The translations under genes were made by a program, and so were the position numbers. From NCBI GenBank assembly GCA_934617135.1, contig CAKTUC010000006.1:1-40046 (forward strand): DNA of 40,046 nt. The letters run 5' to 3'. The notes under the pieces are model-generated. The model worked only from the letters and a program-made list of their open reading frames with translations. It was not told where the DNA came from and searched no databases. Each line of letters starts with the position of its first letter. Within the stretch, counting starts at the first letter, position 1. Source of the stretch: an uncultured Collinsella sp. Lineage in GTDB: Bacteria; Actinomycetota; Coriobacteriia; Coriobacteriales; Coriobacteriaceae. This document shows, in pieces, positions 8,567 to 15,115 of the stretch.

Positions 8567-9304
8567 TCAGCCCTGAGCTTCGGTGACGGCCGTTACGGTC
8601 AGCTGTGCCCCATCGACCGTAAACGACACGTCGAGCCCGGCGTAGGCCAAGTGGTAGACGCGATTGGGCTCGTGCTTGCTTCCAGTACGGCGCGGATCTT
8701 GGCGAAGGATCTCGATCAGGCCGGGCAACTTTGTGGGCGGGACCTTGTCTTGCAGTGCTTGTGTAAACTCGACGTCGAGCTCTTGCCACGGGTTGTCCTC
8801 GATCCAGCCGCCCGTCGCGTCCGAATGACAATCCGCAAACGGAATGTAGGGCTTGATGTCGTAGATGGGCGTGCCGTCGCGCAAGTCGGCTCCCAGCACG
8901 TGGATGATGGGACCGTCAGCCGTGAGCTCAACGCAGTCGAGCTTTACACAGGTAAGGCCGATGGGATTGGGGCGAAACGGACTACGCGTGGCAAACACGC
9001 CCACGCGCTCGGCACCTCCCAGGCGCGGCGGACGCACGGTCTTTGACCACTTGGCATTGGTGCCAGCCTTGTCCTGTGTTTTGGCATCGACGGCGATGTC
9101 TTTTGCCGTGCCGCCGGGCGTTCCATTTTCAAAACGCCAAAGCAGCCATAAGTGCGAGAAGGATTCGAGCCCTGCAACCGCGGCGTTAGAGGCAAACTCC
9201 GGCTCAAAGATAATACGGCCCTGTAGATGGGGTGCCAAAAAGCTGTTGCGCGGAATGCCAAACTTCTGCGGCAGGTCGGTATGTATGTGTGCAATAGGTT
9301 CCAT
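8567..9304 (-). CDS. TrmO-like tRNA (t6A37) N6-methyltransferase
   Basis: The 245-residue protein starts MEPIAHIHTDLPQKFGIPRN, close to the N terminus of the TsaA/TrmO beta-barrel methyltransferases, and contains FSHLWLLWRF, RPPRLGG and RSPFRPNPIGLT, the family's SAM-binding and catalytic strands. TrmO methylates N6-threonylcarbamoyladenosine at position 37 of some tRNAs. The C-terminal part (after about residue 165), with PYIPFADC and a later segment of about 70 residues, matches the two-domain bacterial form. The start could also be the ATG three codons upstream (9313); neither has a strong ribosome-binding site. It diverges from the XRE-type regulator. Confidence 0.85.
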   Translation of the reverse strand: MEPIAHIHTDLPQKFGIPRNSFLAPHLQGRIIFEPEFASNAAVAGLESFSHLWLLWRFENGTPGGTAKDIAVDAKTQDKAGTNAKWSKTVRPPRLGGAERVGVFATRSPFRPNPIGLTCVKLDCVELTADGPIIHVLGADLRDGTPIYDIKPYIPFADCHSDATGGWIEDNPWQELDVEFTQALQDKVPPTKLPGLIEILRQDPRRTGSKHEPNRVYHLAYAGLDVSFTVDGAQLTVTAVTEAQG

Positions 9305-9444
9305 GCCGGTCATTGTACGGCATGGGCGCACGAGGCGCTGCGCGCAATCCCCCACCGCGGCGCCCGTCGTGCAACCAACGGTTGCTTGGAAGGGCGCCTG
9401 CCGCCGCGTATGCTTAAGCCATCAACCGGCAGAAAGGAGCCGTC

Positions 9445-10272
9445 ATGGCCTTTGCAGAAAAACTCATCGCCGTCCGCCGCGCCAACAATCTCACCCAAGA
9501 GCAGCTTGCCACTAAACTCTATGTAACGCGCCAAGCCGTCAGCCGTTGGGAGCGCGGCGAGGTCACGCCGGGCATCGATATGATGAAGCTCATTGCCGCC
9601 GTGACCGGAGAGCCACTGTCCCACCTGCTCGAAATGCCCGAGCACTACTGCGAGAGCTGCGGTATGTTGCTCACGCCCGATGACTGCGGCACCGACGCTA
9701 CGGGCACCACGACCGATCATTACTGCAAATGGTGCTACGACCACGGCAAGTACACCTACGAGACCACGATGGAAGCGATGATTGAAGACTGTGCTCCGCG
9801 CCTGGCGCAAAACACCGGCATGTCGCTCGACGAAGCCGTTTCGCTCATGGGCGCCGTCCTGCCGCAACTGGAGCGCTGGCGCACCGTGCAGGAAAACGAG
9901 GAACGCTACGGTGCCGAAGCTCGAGCTCGCTATGGCGATGAAGCCGTCGATGCGGCAAACGACGCGCTGCTGGACATGGACCCTCAGACATGGAACGACA
10001 TGAAGGAACTTGAGCGCGCCATTTTGGGCCAGCTCTCGATTGCCATGGGCGATAGCGAACCGGAAGGCAGCGAGGCTCGCAAGCTCGTCGCGATGCATCG
10101 CCGTTGGATTGCTCTCAACTGGGGCAGCGAGCCCCAAGACGAGGCATACCTGGGGCTCGCCCACGGCTACCTCGCCGACCAGCGCTTTGTTGACTACTAC
10201 GACAAGCCCTGCGGCACCGGAGCCACGGCGTTTCTGGTCCTGGCCATCGAGTCGTCGCTGGCCTGCGCTTAG
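9445..10272 (+). CDS. XRE-family regulator with zinc ribbon and TipAS-like C-terminal domain
   Basis: Residues 5-62 form a Cro/C1-type helix-turn-helix (LTQEQLATKLYVTRQAVSRWERGEVTPG). A putative zinc ribbon follows with Cys69/Cys72 (HYCESCGMLL) and Cys94/Cys97 (HYCKWCYDHG). The remaining 150 residues are helical, including WIALNWGSE and YLADQRFVDYYDK, which resemble the TipAS ligand-binding fold of MerR-type multidrug regulators. This architecture suggests a repressor or activator responding to a small molecule or to metal/redox state; no target is visible next to it. The ATG follows GAAAGGAG. The next gene, a glutaredoxin, is 51 bases downstream and may be cotranscribed. Confidence 0.85.
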   Translation: MAFAEKLIAVRRANNLTQEQLATKLYVTRQAVSRWERGEVTPGIDMMKLIAAVTGEPLSHLLEMPEHYCESCGMLLTPDDCGTDATGTTTDHYCKWCYDHGKYTYETTMEAMIEDCAPRLAQNTGMSLDEAVSLMGAVLPQLERWRTVQENEERYGAEARARYGDEAVDAANDALLDMDPQTWNDMKELERAILGQLSIAMGDSEPEGSEARKLVAMHRRWIALNWGSEPQDEAYLGLAHGYLADQRFVDYYDKPCGTGATAFLVLAIESSLACA

Positions 10273-10323
10273 ACTGCAGCGGCTTTGGGTATCTCAATCA
10301 AAACCCCAACCGATTGGAGACCC

Positions 10324-10569
10324 ATGGCTGCTAATCACGAACTCGTGCTGTACGTTATGACCGGATGCCCGTATTGCATTAAGGTCAAGCGCTTCCTGGC
10401 GGATAACGGCGTAACCATCCCCGAGCGCAACATCTCGACCGATGCCGATGCCGAGCAGACGCTCATCGCCGTCGGCGGAAAGCGTCAGGCTCCCTGCCTG
10501 TTCATCGACGGCAAACCGCTCTACGAGTCAAGCGACATCATCGCATGGGCGCAAGAGAATCTGCTCTAA
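10324..10569 (+). CDS. Glutaredoxin
   Basis: The 81-residue protein is a compact dithiol glutaredoxin with the active site CPYC (Cys15-Cys18), the cis-proline context RQAPCLFIDGKPL and a C-terminal helix SSDIIAWAQENLL. It reduces disulfides or glutathione mixed disulfides, or works with a mycoredoxin-like thiol pool in the cytoplasm. The ATG at 10324 follows GGAG. A degenerate copy of its last 15 codons is present at 16157-16204, so a second copy of this gene once existed nearby. Confidence 0.88.
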   Translation: MAANHELVLYVMTGCPYCIKVKRFLADNGVTIPERNISTDADAEQTLIAVGGKRQAPCLFIDGKPLYESSDIIAWAQENLL

Positions 10570-10610
10570 CACGCGCATCGCGACCGGCTCGCCCCAACCC
10601 ATACGACAAA

Positions 10611-10738
10611 AACATGTACACCAGCATCCAAAGTCGACCATTTTCGACATCTTTGGATGCTGGTGTACAACTTTTTAGGTAGTCATTGGGAACGTTCTTA
10701 AATGACCGCTCGTTAAAGACCCCTCCCCGATGACTAGA
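10611..10738. repeat. Composite palindromic element, copy R2
   Basis: Two adjacent inverted repeats make up the element. The first has exact 19-base arms starting TGTACACCAGCATCC (10615-10633 and 10651-10669), followed by ACAACTTTTT. The second (10680-10736) runs from TAGTCATTGGG to CCGATGACTA and is imperfect. The whole unit recurs in the same orientation at 14991-15115. The first hairpin plus T run could also terminate transcription of the glutaredoxin gene. No transposase is present in the window. Confidence 0.9.
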
Positions 10739-10746
10739 CGACAATC

Positions 10747-11793
10747 CTATTCCCCTATCTCTTTCCAGCATTGCGGGTCGGCATCGTACATATCACCCGT
10801 GTAGCCGTATGTCACCGCAGGACACCCGCGGCACCAACCGAAGAGCTCGCATTTAGAGCATTTCTTGAACTTCTTAAAATCGCGCTTGGCTTCCATTTGC
10901 GGAGAGAAGAAGAGTTCCTCGAGCGAGCTCTCGGCAACGTTTCCCACTTTGCTCTCCATGCGGCGGCACGCGTAGACGTCGCCCGTAGGCAGCACCGTCA
11001 TATGGCCCGTACCGCAGTGGCAGCCGTCATAGATCATGCCGGGCTTGGCATCCTCAGGAATGGTGAACTTACCCTGTTCCCACAAAAGAAGCGTCCACAG
11101 GTGGTCCTTGAGCTGGAAGAACGTCTTGCGGCCCGCCGCCTGATGGAACTCCATACGCTCCTGTGCGGCCAGCAGCACATCGCGATACTCCAGCGGTTCC
11201 AAATGGAACTCGTCACGCTTTTGGCCCGACGTGGGGCAGTACCGACCAAAGGCGAACACGTCGACCTCGAGGCTTGCCACCAGATCGATGAGCTGCGGCA
11301 ACTCGGCAGCATTCATGCTCGATACCGTGTTCATAACGGCAACCCAGATACCCGCGCGCTTAAGACAACCGATAGCACGCATGGTCTCGACAAACGAGCC
11401 GGGTTTACGGAAGTAATCGTGCGTTGCCTCGAGTCCATCAAGCGAGAGCTGGTATTTGCGACAACCCAGCTCTTTCATGCGAGCACAGACCTCGTCGGTC
11501 AGATGGAACGGATTGCCCATTACGCACCACATGAAACCGCGCTGGTGCAAGAGCTCGGCAAGGCGCCAAAAATCGGGATGAAGAATGGGGTCGCCACCTG
11601 TAACGTAAAAGTACGGCTGACGACCGATGCGCTCGCAGAGCGCCTGGGCCTGATCGACGACCTGGACCATCTGTTCCCACGGCATGCGCTTAAAACCGGC
11701 GCAGGCACCGTTGGCAAAGATATAGCAATGTTTGCAACGCTGATCACATTCATCCGTAATATGCCATTGGAAGGCAAACGCAGGCTTTTGCAT
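10747..11793 (-). CDS. Radical SAM/SPASM RiPP maturase (ACGX-type)
   Basis: The 348-residue enzyme has the radical SAM cluster motif CDQRCKHC (Cys16, Cys20, Cys23), a GGDP motif for SAM binding (VTGGDPILHPDFW), and a C-terminal SPASM domain starting near Cys258 (GCHCG ... GDVYAC ... CSKCELFGWCRGC ... DPQC) that should hold two auxiliary [4Fe-4S] clusters. SPASM enzymes of this kind install thioether or carbon crosslinks in ribosomal peptides. It lies 46 bases after an FMN/ferredoxin gene, and the first gene of the unit encodes a Cys-Gly repeat peptide, the obvious substrate. From memory, NCBI names such enzymes as the radical SAM/SPASM protein of the ACGX system (TIGR04340). The ATG 11793 has GGGAG upstream. 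The crosslink type is unknown. Confidence 0.85.
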   Translation of the reverse strand: MQKPAFAFQWHITDECDQRCKHCYIFANGACAGFKRMPWEQMVQVVDQAQALCERIGRQPYFYVTGGDPILHPDFWRLAELLHQRGFMWCVMGNPFHLTDEVCARMKELGCRKYQLSLDGLEATHDYFRKPGSFVETMRAIGCLKRAGIWVAVMNTVSSMNAAELPQLIDLVASLEVDVFAFGRYCPTSGQKRDEFHLEPLEYRDVLLAAQERMEFHQAAGRKTFFQLKDHLWTLLLWEQGKFTIPEDAKPGMIYDGCHCGTGHMTVLPTGDVYACRRMESKVGNVAESSLEELFFSPQMEAKRDFKKFKKCSKCELFGWCRGCPAVTYGYTGDMYDADPQCWKEIGE

Positions 11794-11839
11794 CGTGGGA
11801 CTCCCTTGGTCGATGTTGAAACTGATAACGGTATTTGGG

Positions 11840-12460
11840 CTACAGGCGCGCAACGGCGCCGACGGGACAATTCTCGACACAGGCACCGCAATGCAGGCAG
11901 TGCTCGGGCTCTATGCGATATGAGTCTCCCGGCTCGATGCACTTCTGCGGGCAGTGCTCAAGACAGGTGCCGCAACCGATACACGCATCGGCATCGATGC
12001 AGAAGCCCTTGACGGGCGCAGGTGCCATGCTCTCGTCCAAGGTAAAGACCGCACGCTCGATGGGATGAACTCCCAGGTTAAAGTAGTCGAGCACTATGTT
12101 CTCAACCTTAAAGATGATGTTGATCTCGCGCGTATCACCGGGATACACGTTCGCAAGATACGGCTGCTCGGCGTAAATCACGTCGCGCCAGTGAACTTGC
12201 TCGGAATCCGAGACGGGGGTGGCAACGCCGGACATGCGGATCATCTCGTTAAATCGCGTGTGGACGAGCGTTTGGACACGCCCGTCGGCCATAAGCTGAC
12301 GAGCCATCTCCTTGCCACGTGCCGTGAGAAAGTAGATAGCACGGGGCTCGTAATGGACGGCGCTCACGCAGCGAATTTGCGGTGCGCCACTTTCGTCCAC
12401 GGTTGCCAGAGAGAGCGTCCCGGCAAGCTGCATCTTTTTGAGGCAAGTCTGAGCATCCAT
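11840..12460 (-). CDS. FMN split-barrel protein fused to 2[4Fe-4S] ferredoxin, RiPP cassette partner
   Basis: The 206-residue protein joins an N-terminal pyridoxamine-oxidase-like flavin-binding barrel (residues 1-130; LATVDESGAPQIRCVSAVHY and AIYFLTARGKEMARQL) to a C-terminal bacterial ferredoxin with two CxxCxxCxxxCP motifs (160-171 and 188-199). It could pass electrons from a flavin to the radical SAM enzyme, which needs one-electron reduction of its cluster, or act directly on the peptide. It sits between the precursor gene (24 bases upstream) and the radical SAM gene (46 bases downstream) on the same strand, so all three form one operon. AAGGGA precedes the ATG. Flavin and iron-sulfur content are predicted from motifs only. 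Confidence 0.8.
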   Translation of the reverse strand: MDAQTCLKKMQLAGTLSLATVDESGAPQIRCVSAVHYEPRAIYFLTARGKEMARQLMADGRVQTLVHTRFNEMIRMSGVATPVSDSEQVHWRDVIYAEQPYLANVYPGDTREINIIFKVENIVLDYFNLGVHPIERAVFTLDESMAPAPVKGFCIDADACIGCGTCLEHCPQKCIEPGDSYRIEPEHCLHCGACVENCPVGAVARL

Positions 12461-12484
12461 TACGAGTCCCTTCCTAGCGATTGC

Positions 12485-12685
12485 TTACTGAGCGTCGGCA
12501 GCGCCGCAAGCGGTGCCGCAGGCAGGGGCAGCAGCCGGGTCAGCAGAACCGCAGGCAGGAGCAGCAGCCGGATCGGCAGAACCGCAAGCGGGAGCGGCCT
12601 TGGGGTCGGCGGAGCCGCAAGCGGGCGCAGGATCGGCAGTACCGCAGGAGGCGAAAGCGGCAACGTTCTCAAGATTCTCGGACAT
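12485..12685 (-). CDS. ACGX-repeat RiPP precursor peptide
   Basis: The 66-residue peptide has a short leader, MSENLENVAAFAS, then six Cys-Gly units (Cys14, 23, 34, 45, 56, 60). The central three are near-perfect 11-residue repeats of the form CGSADPxAAPA, and each Cys but the first follows Ala. The DNA shows the matching 33-base tandem repeats. Everything outside Cys is small (Ala, Gly, Ser, Pro, Asp), as expected of a radical-SAM-modified core and not of a metal-storage protein. It corresponds to what I recall as the ACGX-repeat peptide family (TIGR04341). AAAGGA lies upstream of the ATG. No Gly-Gly cleavage site, protease or exporter is encoded nearby, so the leader may be retained or removed by an unlinked peptidase. 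Confidence 0.82.
   Translation of the reverse strand: MSENLENVAAFASCGTADPAPACGSADPKAAPACGSADPAAAPACGSADPAAAPACGTACGAADAQ
12504..12645. repeat. 33-base tandem repeats within the precursor gene
   Basis: Read on the minus strand, the coding units for CGSADPxAAPA follow each other at 33-base spacing, with shorter flanking variants. The sequence differs between units mainly at third codon positions, which implies the peptide sequence is under selection. Repeat number could vary between strains by slippage or unequal exchange. Confidence 0.75.
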
Positions 12686-12869
12686 GGCATTTCCTTTCGG
12701 TCGAGGATGGCCAGTCGAAGCCATCCAGTTTTTGACGCTCCTTGCGTCTATATGCATCATGCAAAAAGCGCGCAACGACCAAAAGAAGGCACCAATCTAT
12801 TAGCCAGTTACCAAAAGGTAAGTAGTAGCCGCAAACGACAGCGGCTGCGATAATGAAAGCTGTCCACAC
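12669..12869 (-). CDS. Possible small membrane protein ahead of the RiPP precursor (uncertain)
   Basis: A minus-strand frame from GTG 12869 to TGA 12669 encodes 66 residues: two hydrophobic segments (residues 5-18 and 24-34, containing FIIAAAVVCGYYLPF and WLIDWCLLLVVARFL) and a strongly basic tail (RRKERQK). It overlaps the start of the precursor gene by 17 bases, as translationally coupled genes often do. Against it: the start lies 16 bases from the divergent hxlR start, leaving no room for separate promoters, and the frame stays open upstream antisense to hxlR. I list it as a candidate only. Confidence 0.25.
   Translation of the reverse strand: MWTAFIIAAAVVCGYYLPFGNWLIDWCLLLVVARFLHDAYRRKERQKLDGFDWPSSTERKCHVRES
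12808..12821. promoter_or_regulatory. Candidate operator between RiPP operon and hxlR-type gene
   Basis: TTACC-AAAA-GGTAA is an inverted repeat in the middle of the 200-base divergent region. HxlR/YodB-family regulators bind short inverted repeats of this kind next to their own genes. A -10-like GATAAT for the regulator gene lies at 12849-12854. Confidence 0.35.
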
Positions 12870-12884
12870 GATTGAGGAGTCTCC

Positions 12885-13217
12885 ATGCTTACCAAAGAAG
12901 AACTGCCTCCCTGCCCTGTTGCCACGTGTTTTCAACTCTTTGGCAACAAGTGGAAGATCTATATCATCCAACAGCTCATAGACCATCCCATGGGCTTCAA
13001 CGCGCTGCATCGCGCTATCCCCGGCATTAGCCAAAAGGTGCTTTCGTCCAACCTTAAGGAAATGGATACCGCGGGCCTCATCACGCGCACCGTCATCCCC
13101 GAGACACCCATCCGCACCGAATACGCACTCAGCGAGCTGGGCCACAGCCTTATGCCCATCATCGACTCCCTTGTGGAATGGGGTACCGACTATCAGCAGC
13201 TCGTGCGAAACTCCTAA
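12885..13217 (+). CDS. HxlR-family winged-helix regulator
   Basis: The 110-residue protein has the family's opening CPVATCFQLFGNKWKIYIIQQL, a helix-turn-helix (GFNALHRAIPGISQKVLSSNLKEMDTAGLI) and the wing with RTEYALSELGHSLMPIID. HxlR proteins are dimeric repressors or activators; several sense thiol-reactive quinones or aldehydes through an N-terminal cysteine, and here Cys10 and Cys15 are in that position. It diverges from the RiPP cassette and probably controls it. GAGGAG precedes the ATG. A strong terminator follows. Confidence 0.9.
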   Translation: MLTKEELPPCPVATCFQLFGNKWKIYIIQQLIDHPMGFNALHRAIPGISQKVLSSNLKEMDTAGLITRTVIPETPIRTEYALSELGHSLMPIIDSLVEWGTDYQQLVRNS

Positions 13218-13240
13218 CAGCGGCGGGCTTCTGCAAATTG

Positions 13241-13280
13241 AGCGCCGTGGGGCATATCGCTCCACGGCGCTTACCTTTTT
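13241..13280 (+). terminator. Intrinsic terminator after hxlR-type gene
   Basis: Arms AGCGCCGTGG (13241-13250) and CCACGGCGCT (13262-13271) are exact complements, followed by a T run at 13276-13280. Confidence 0.85.
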
Positions 13281-13358
13281 GTGCCTTCTTTTGAAGAAAC
13301 GAGTTAGGCCGCACACTACTGTCGAATGAAACCATCTCAATCGAACAGGAGGTCGGCC

Positions 13359-14144
13359 ATGAATCAGGCAGAGCGCCGTGTTTGGCTTATCAAGGCATTG
13401 CTCGATGAGCGACCAGACGGGCGCAGCATTGCTGTACCTGCCGGAGCCAGCGAGCAGCGCGATTTGCTTCGAGCCCTTATGAACGTACGCCCGCCCGAGG
13501 CGCTTGCGGCCGAGACGCTCGACATACAAGACACCTACTTGCAGCAACGCCTTCTTGAGCGCGGCGGAGCGACCGATGCCAGCACGCTCCCCTACCGCGA
13601 TCGCATTGCCGTCTGGCGAGGCGACATTACGCTGCTCAAGGCCGACGCCGTCGTCAATGCCGCCAACAGTCAGATGCTCGGCTGCTTTGTGCCAGGGCAT
13701 CGCTGCATCGACAACGCCATCCACACCTACGCCGGCATGCAGTTACGTCTGGCGTGTGCCAATCTCATGGACGAGCAGGGGCACGAGGAACCAACAGCAC
13801 GCGTCAAGGTTACGCCGGCGTTCAATCTACCCAGCAGCTACGTTTTCCACACCGTCGGCCCTATCGTGCCCAGTCATAAGCCTGGCCCTCGCGAGGAATT
13901 GCTGCTACGGCGCTGCTACGCCAGCTGCTTGGAAGAGGCGACACGCCGAGGACTCGGCACGCTTGCATTCTGCTGCATCTCGACGGGCGTGTTTGGTTAT
14001 CCGCAAGATGCCGCCGCGCGCGTGGCCATCGATACCGTTCGTCATCATCTAGACCATAACGACCCCAACCTTAAGGTGATCTTCAATGTATTTCTCGCGT
14101 CTGACGAGGCAATCTACCGCAGCCTTCTCCAAACAAATCGATAA
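13359..14144 (+). CDS. Zinc-type macrodomain protein ADP-ribosyl hydrolase
   Basis: The 261-residue protein has an N-terminal helical extension (1-75) and a macrodomain with GDIT (88-91), VVNAANSQMLGC (98-109) and the later loop ISTGVFGYPQDAAA that cups the ADP-ribose. Cys109, His114 and Cys116 in GCFVPGHRCIDNAIH form the signature of macrodomains that hold a catalytic zinc. Such enzymes remove mono-ADP-ribose from proteins and are encoded beside SirTM transferases. Here the sirtuin gene overlaps it by 59 bases, so the two are translated from one message. I chose ATG 13359 for its AGGAGG; an ATG 11 codons upstream lacks one. Confidence 0.88.
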   Translation: MNQAERRVWLIKALLDERPDGRSIAVPAGASEQRDLLRALMNVRPPEALAAETLDIQDTYLQQRLLERGGATDASTLPYRDRIAVWRGDITLLKADAVVNAANSQMLGCFVPGHRCIDNAIHTYAGMQLRLACANLMDEQGHEEPTARVKVTPAFNLPSSYVFHTVGPIVPSHKPGPREELLLRRCYASCLEEATRRGLGTLAFCCISTGVFGYPQDAAARVAIDTVRHHLDHNDPNLKVIFNVFLASDEAIYRSLLQTNR

Positions 14145-14970
14145 GCTCCGAGCTGCACTCGATGCATCTGACGCCGTGGTAATCGGTGCCGGAGCAGGAC
14201 TCTCGACCGCCGCCGGATACACCTATTCGGGCAAGCGTTTCGAGAAGCTCTTTGGCGACTTTGCCGCACGCTACGGCTTTGCCGACATGTATTCCGGTGG
14301 CTTCTATCCCTATGATTCGCTCGAGGAGTACTGGGCGTTTTGGAGCCGCTACATCATGTGCAACCGATACGACCCCGTACCAACGCCGCTCTACGAACAG
14401 CTCTTGAGCATAGTGCGCGACCGCGACTACTTTGTGCTGACCACAAACGTGGACCATTGTTTCCAGCGCGCCGGCTTTGACAAACAGCGGCTCTTTTACA
14501 CGCAGGGAGACTACGGCCTGCTCCAATGTAGCAAGCCTTGCTGTCAGGAAACACGGGATAACGAAGAGCTCGTACGCCATATGGTCGCCGACCAACAGGA
14601 CCTGCGTATCCCGTCTTCGCTTGTGCCCCATTGCCCTCACTGTGGCGCCCCGCTTACGATGAACCTGCGCGCCGACGATACGTTTGTGCAGGATAAGGGG
14701 TGGTACACTGCGGCCAATCGCTACCAGGATTTCCTGCGCCGCCACAGCAACATGCGCGTTCTGTTCTTGGAGCTTGGCGTAGGCGGCAACACGCCCGTTA
14801 TCATCAAGTATCCGTTTTGGCAGATGACGGCCAAAAACGAGCGCGCCACGTACGCGTGCGTTAACCTTGGCGAGGCAGTCGCTCCGACAGAAATCGCCAA
14901 TCGCAGCATTCTGATCGACGCCGGTGCCGAGCGCGTAATCGAAGCACTTGCCGTCCAGGCCGTCAGATAG
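14086..14970 (+). CDS. SirTM-type sirtuin, probable protein ADP-ribosyltransferase
   Basis: The 294-residue protein has the sirtuin NAD site GAGAGLSTAAG (34-44) and TTNVD (119-123), and zinc cysteines at 148, 152, 183 and 186. Where deacetylating sirtuins have the catalytic His of the HG motif, it has Gln140 in YTQGDYG. The trio Asn121, Asp123, Gln140 matches the residues described for SirTM enzymes of Staphylococcus and Streptococcus, which ADP-ribosylate a lipoylated GcvH-like protein. The start at 14086 lies inside the macrodomain gene and has AAGGTGA upstream. No GcvH-L or lipoate ligase gene is in the window, so the target is unknown. Confidence 0.87.
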   Translation: MYFSRLTRQSTAAFSKQIDKLRAALDASDAVVIGAGAGLSTAAGYTYSGKRFEKLFGDFAARYGFADMYSGGFYPYDSLEEYWAFWSRYIMCNRYDPVPTPLYEQLLSIVRDRDYFVLTTNVDHCFQRAGFDKQRLFYTQGDYGLLQCSKPCCQETRDNEELVRHMVADQQDLRIPSSLVPHCPHCGAPLTMNLRADDTFVQDKGWYTAANRYQDFLRRHSNMRVLFLELGVGGNTPVIIKYPFWQMTAKNERATYACVNLGEAVAPTEIANRSILIDAGAERVIEALAVQAVR

Positions 14971-14990
14971 CGGAGACAATACTGTTTTCA

Positions 14991-15115
14991 AACATGTACA
15001 CCAGCATCCAAAAACGACATTTTTCGACATCTTTGGATGCTGGTGTACAACTTTTGGGTAGTCATCGGGGACGTTCTTAAATGGCCAGTCGTTAAAGAAC
15101 GTCCCCGATGACTAG
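14991..15115. repeat. Composite palindromic element, copy R3
   Basis: This is the more intact copy of the R2 element, in the same orientation. The first inverted repeat spans 14995-15049 (arms starting TGTACACCAGCATCC). The second has exact 20-base arms at 15059-15078 and 15095-15114, containing TCATCGGGGACGTTC. It ends two bases before the stop codon of the Dus gene, so it can act as the terminator between the sirtuin gene and the convergent Dus gene. Confidence 0.92.

Noticed and set aside
12513..12803. Plus-strand repetitive peptide (AGAAAGSAEPQ units) opposite the RiPP precursor
   Set aside because: It is the antisense reading of the 33-base repeats, starts without a ribosome-binding site and has no cysteine; the minus-strand reading matches a known peptide type and sits in an operon.
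12873..13724. Upstream extension of the hydrophobic minus-strand frame across hxlR and the macrodomain gene
   Set aside because: It is antisense to two well-supported genes and shows no motif; only the last 66 codons could be a gene.
10611..15115. Possible CRISPR array from the repeated palindromes
   Set aside because: Only two copies 4.4 kb apart with genes between them; no regular spacers.
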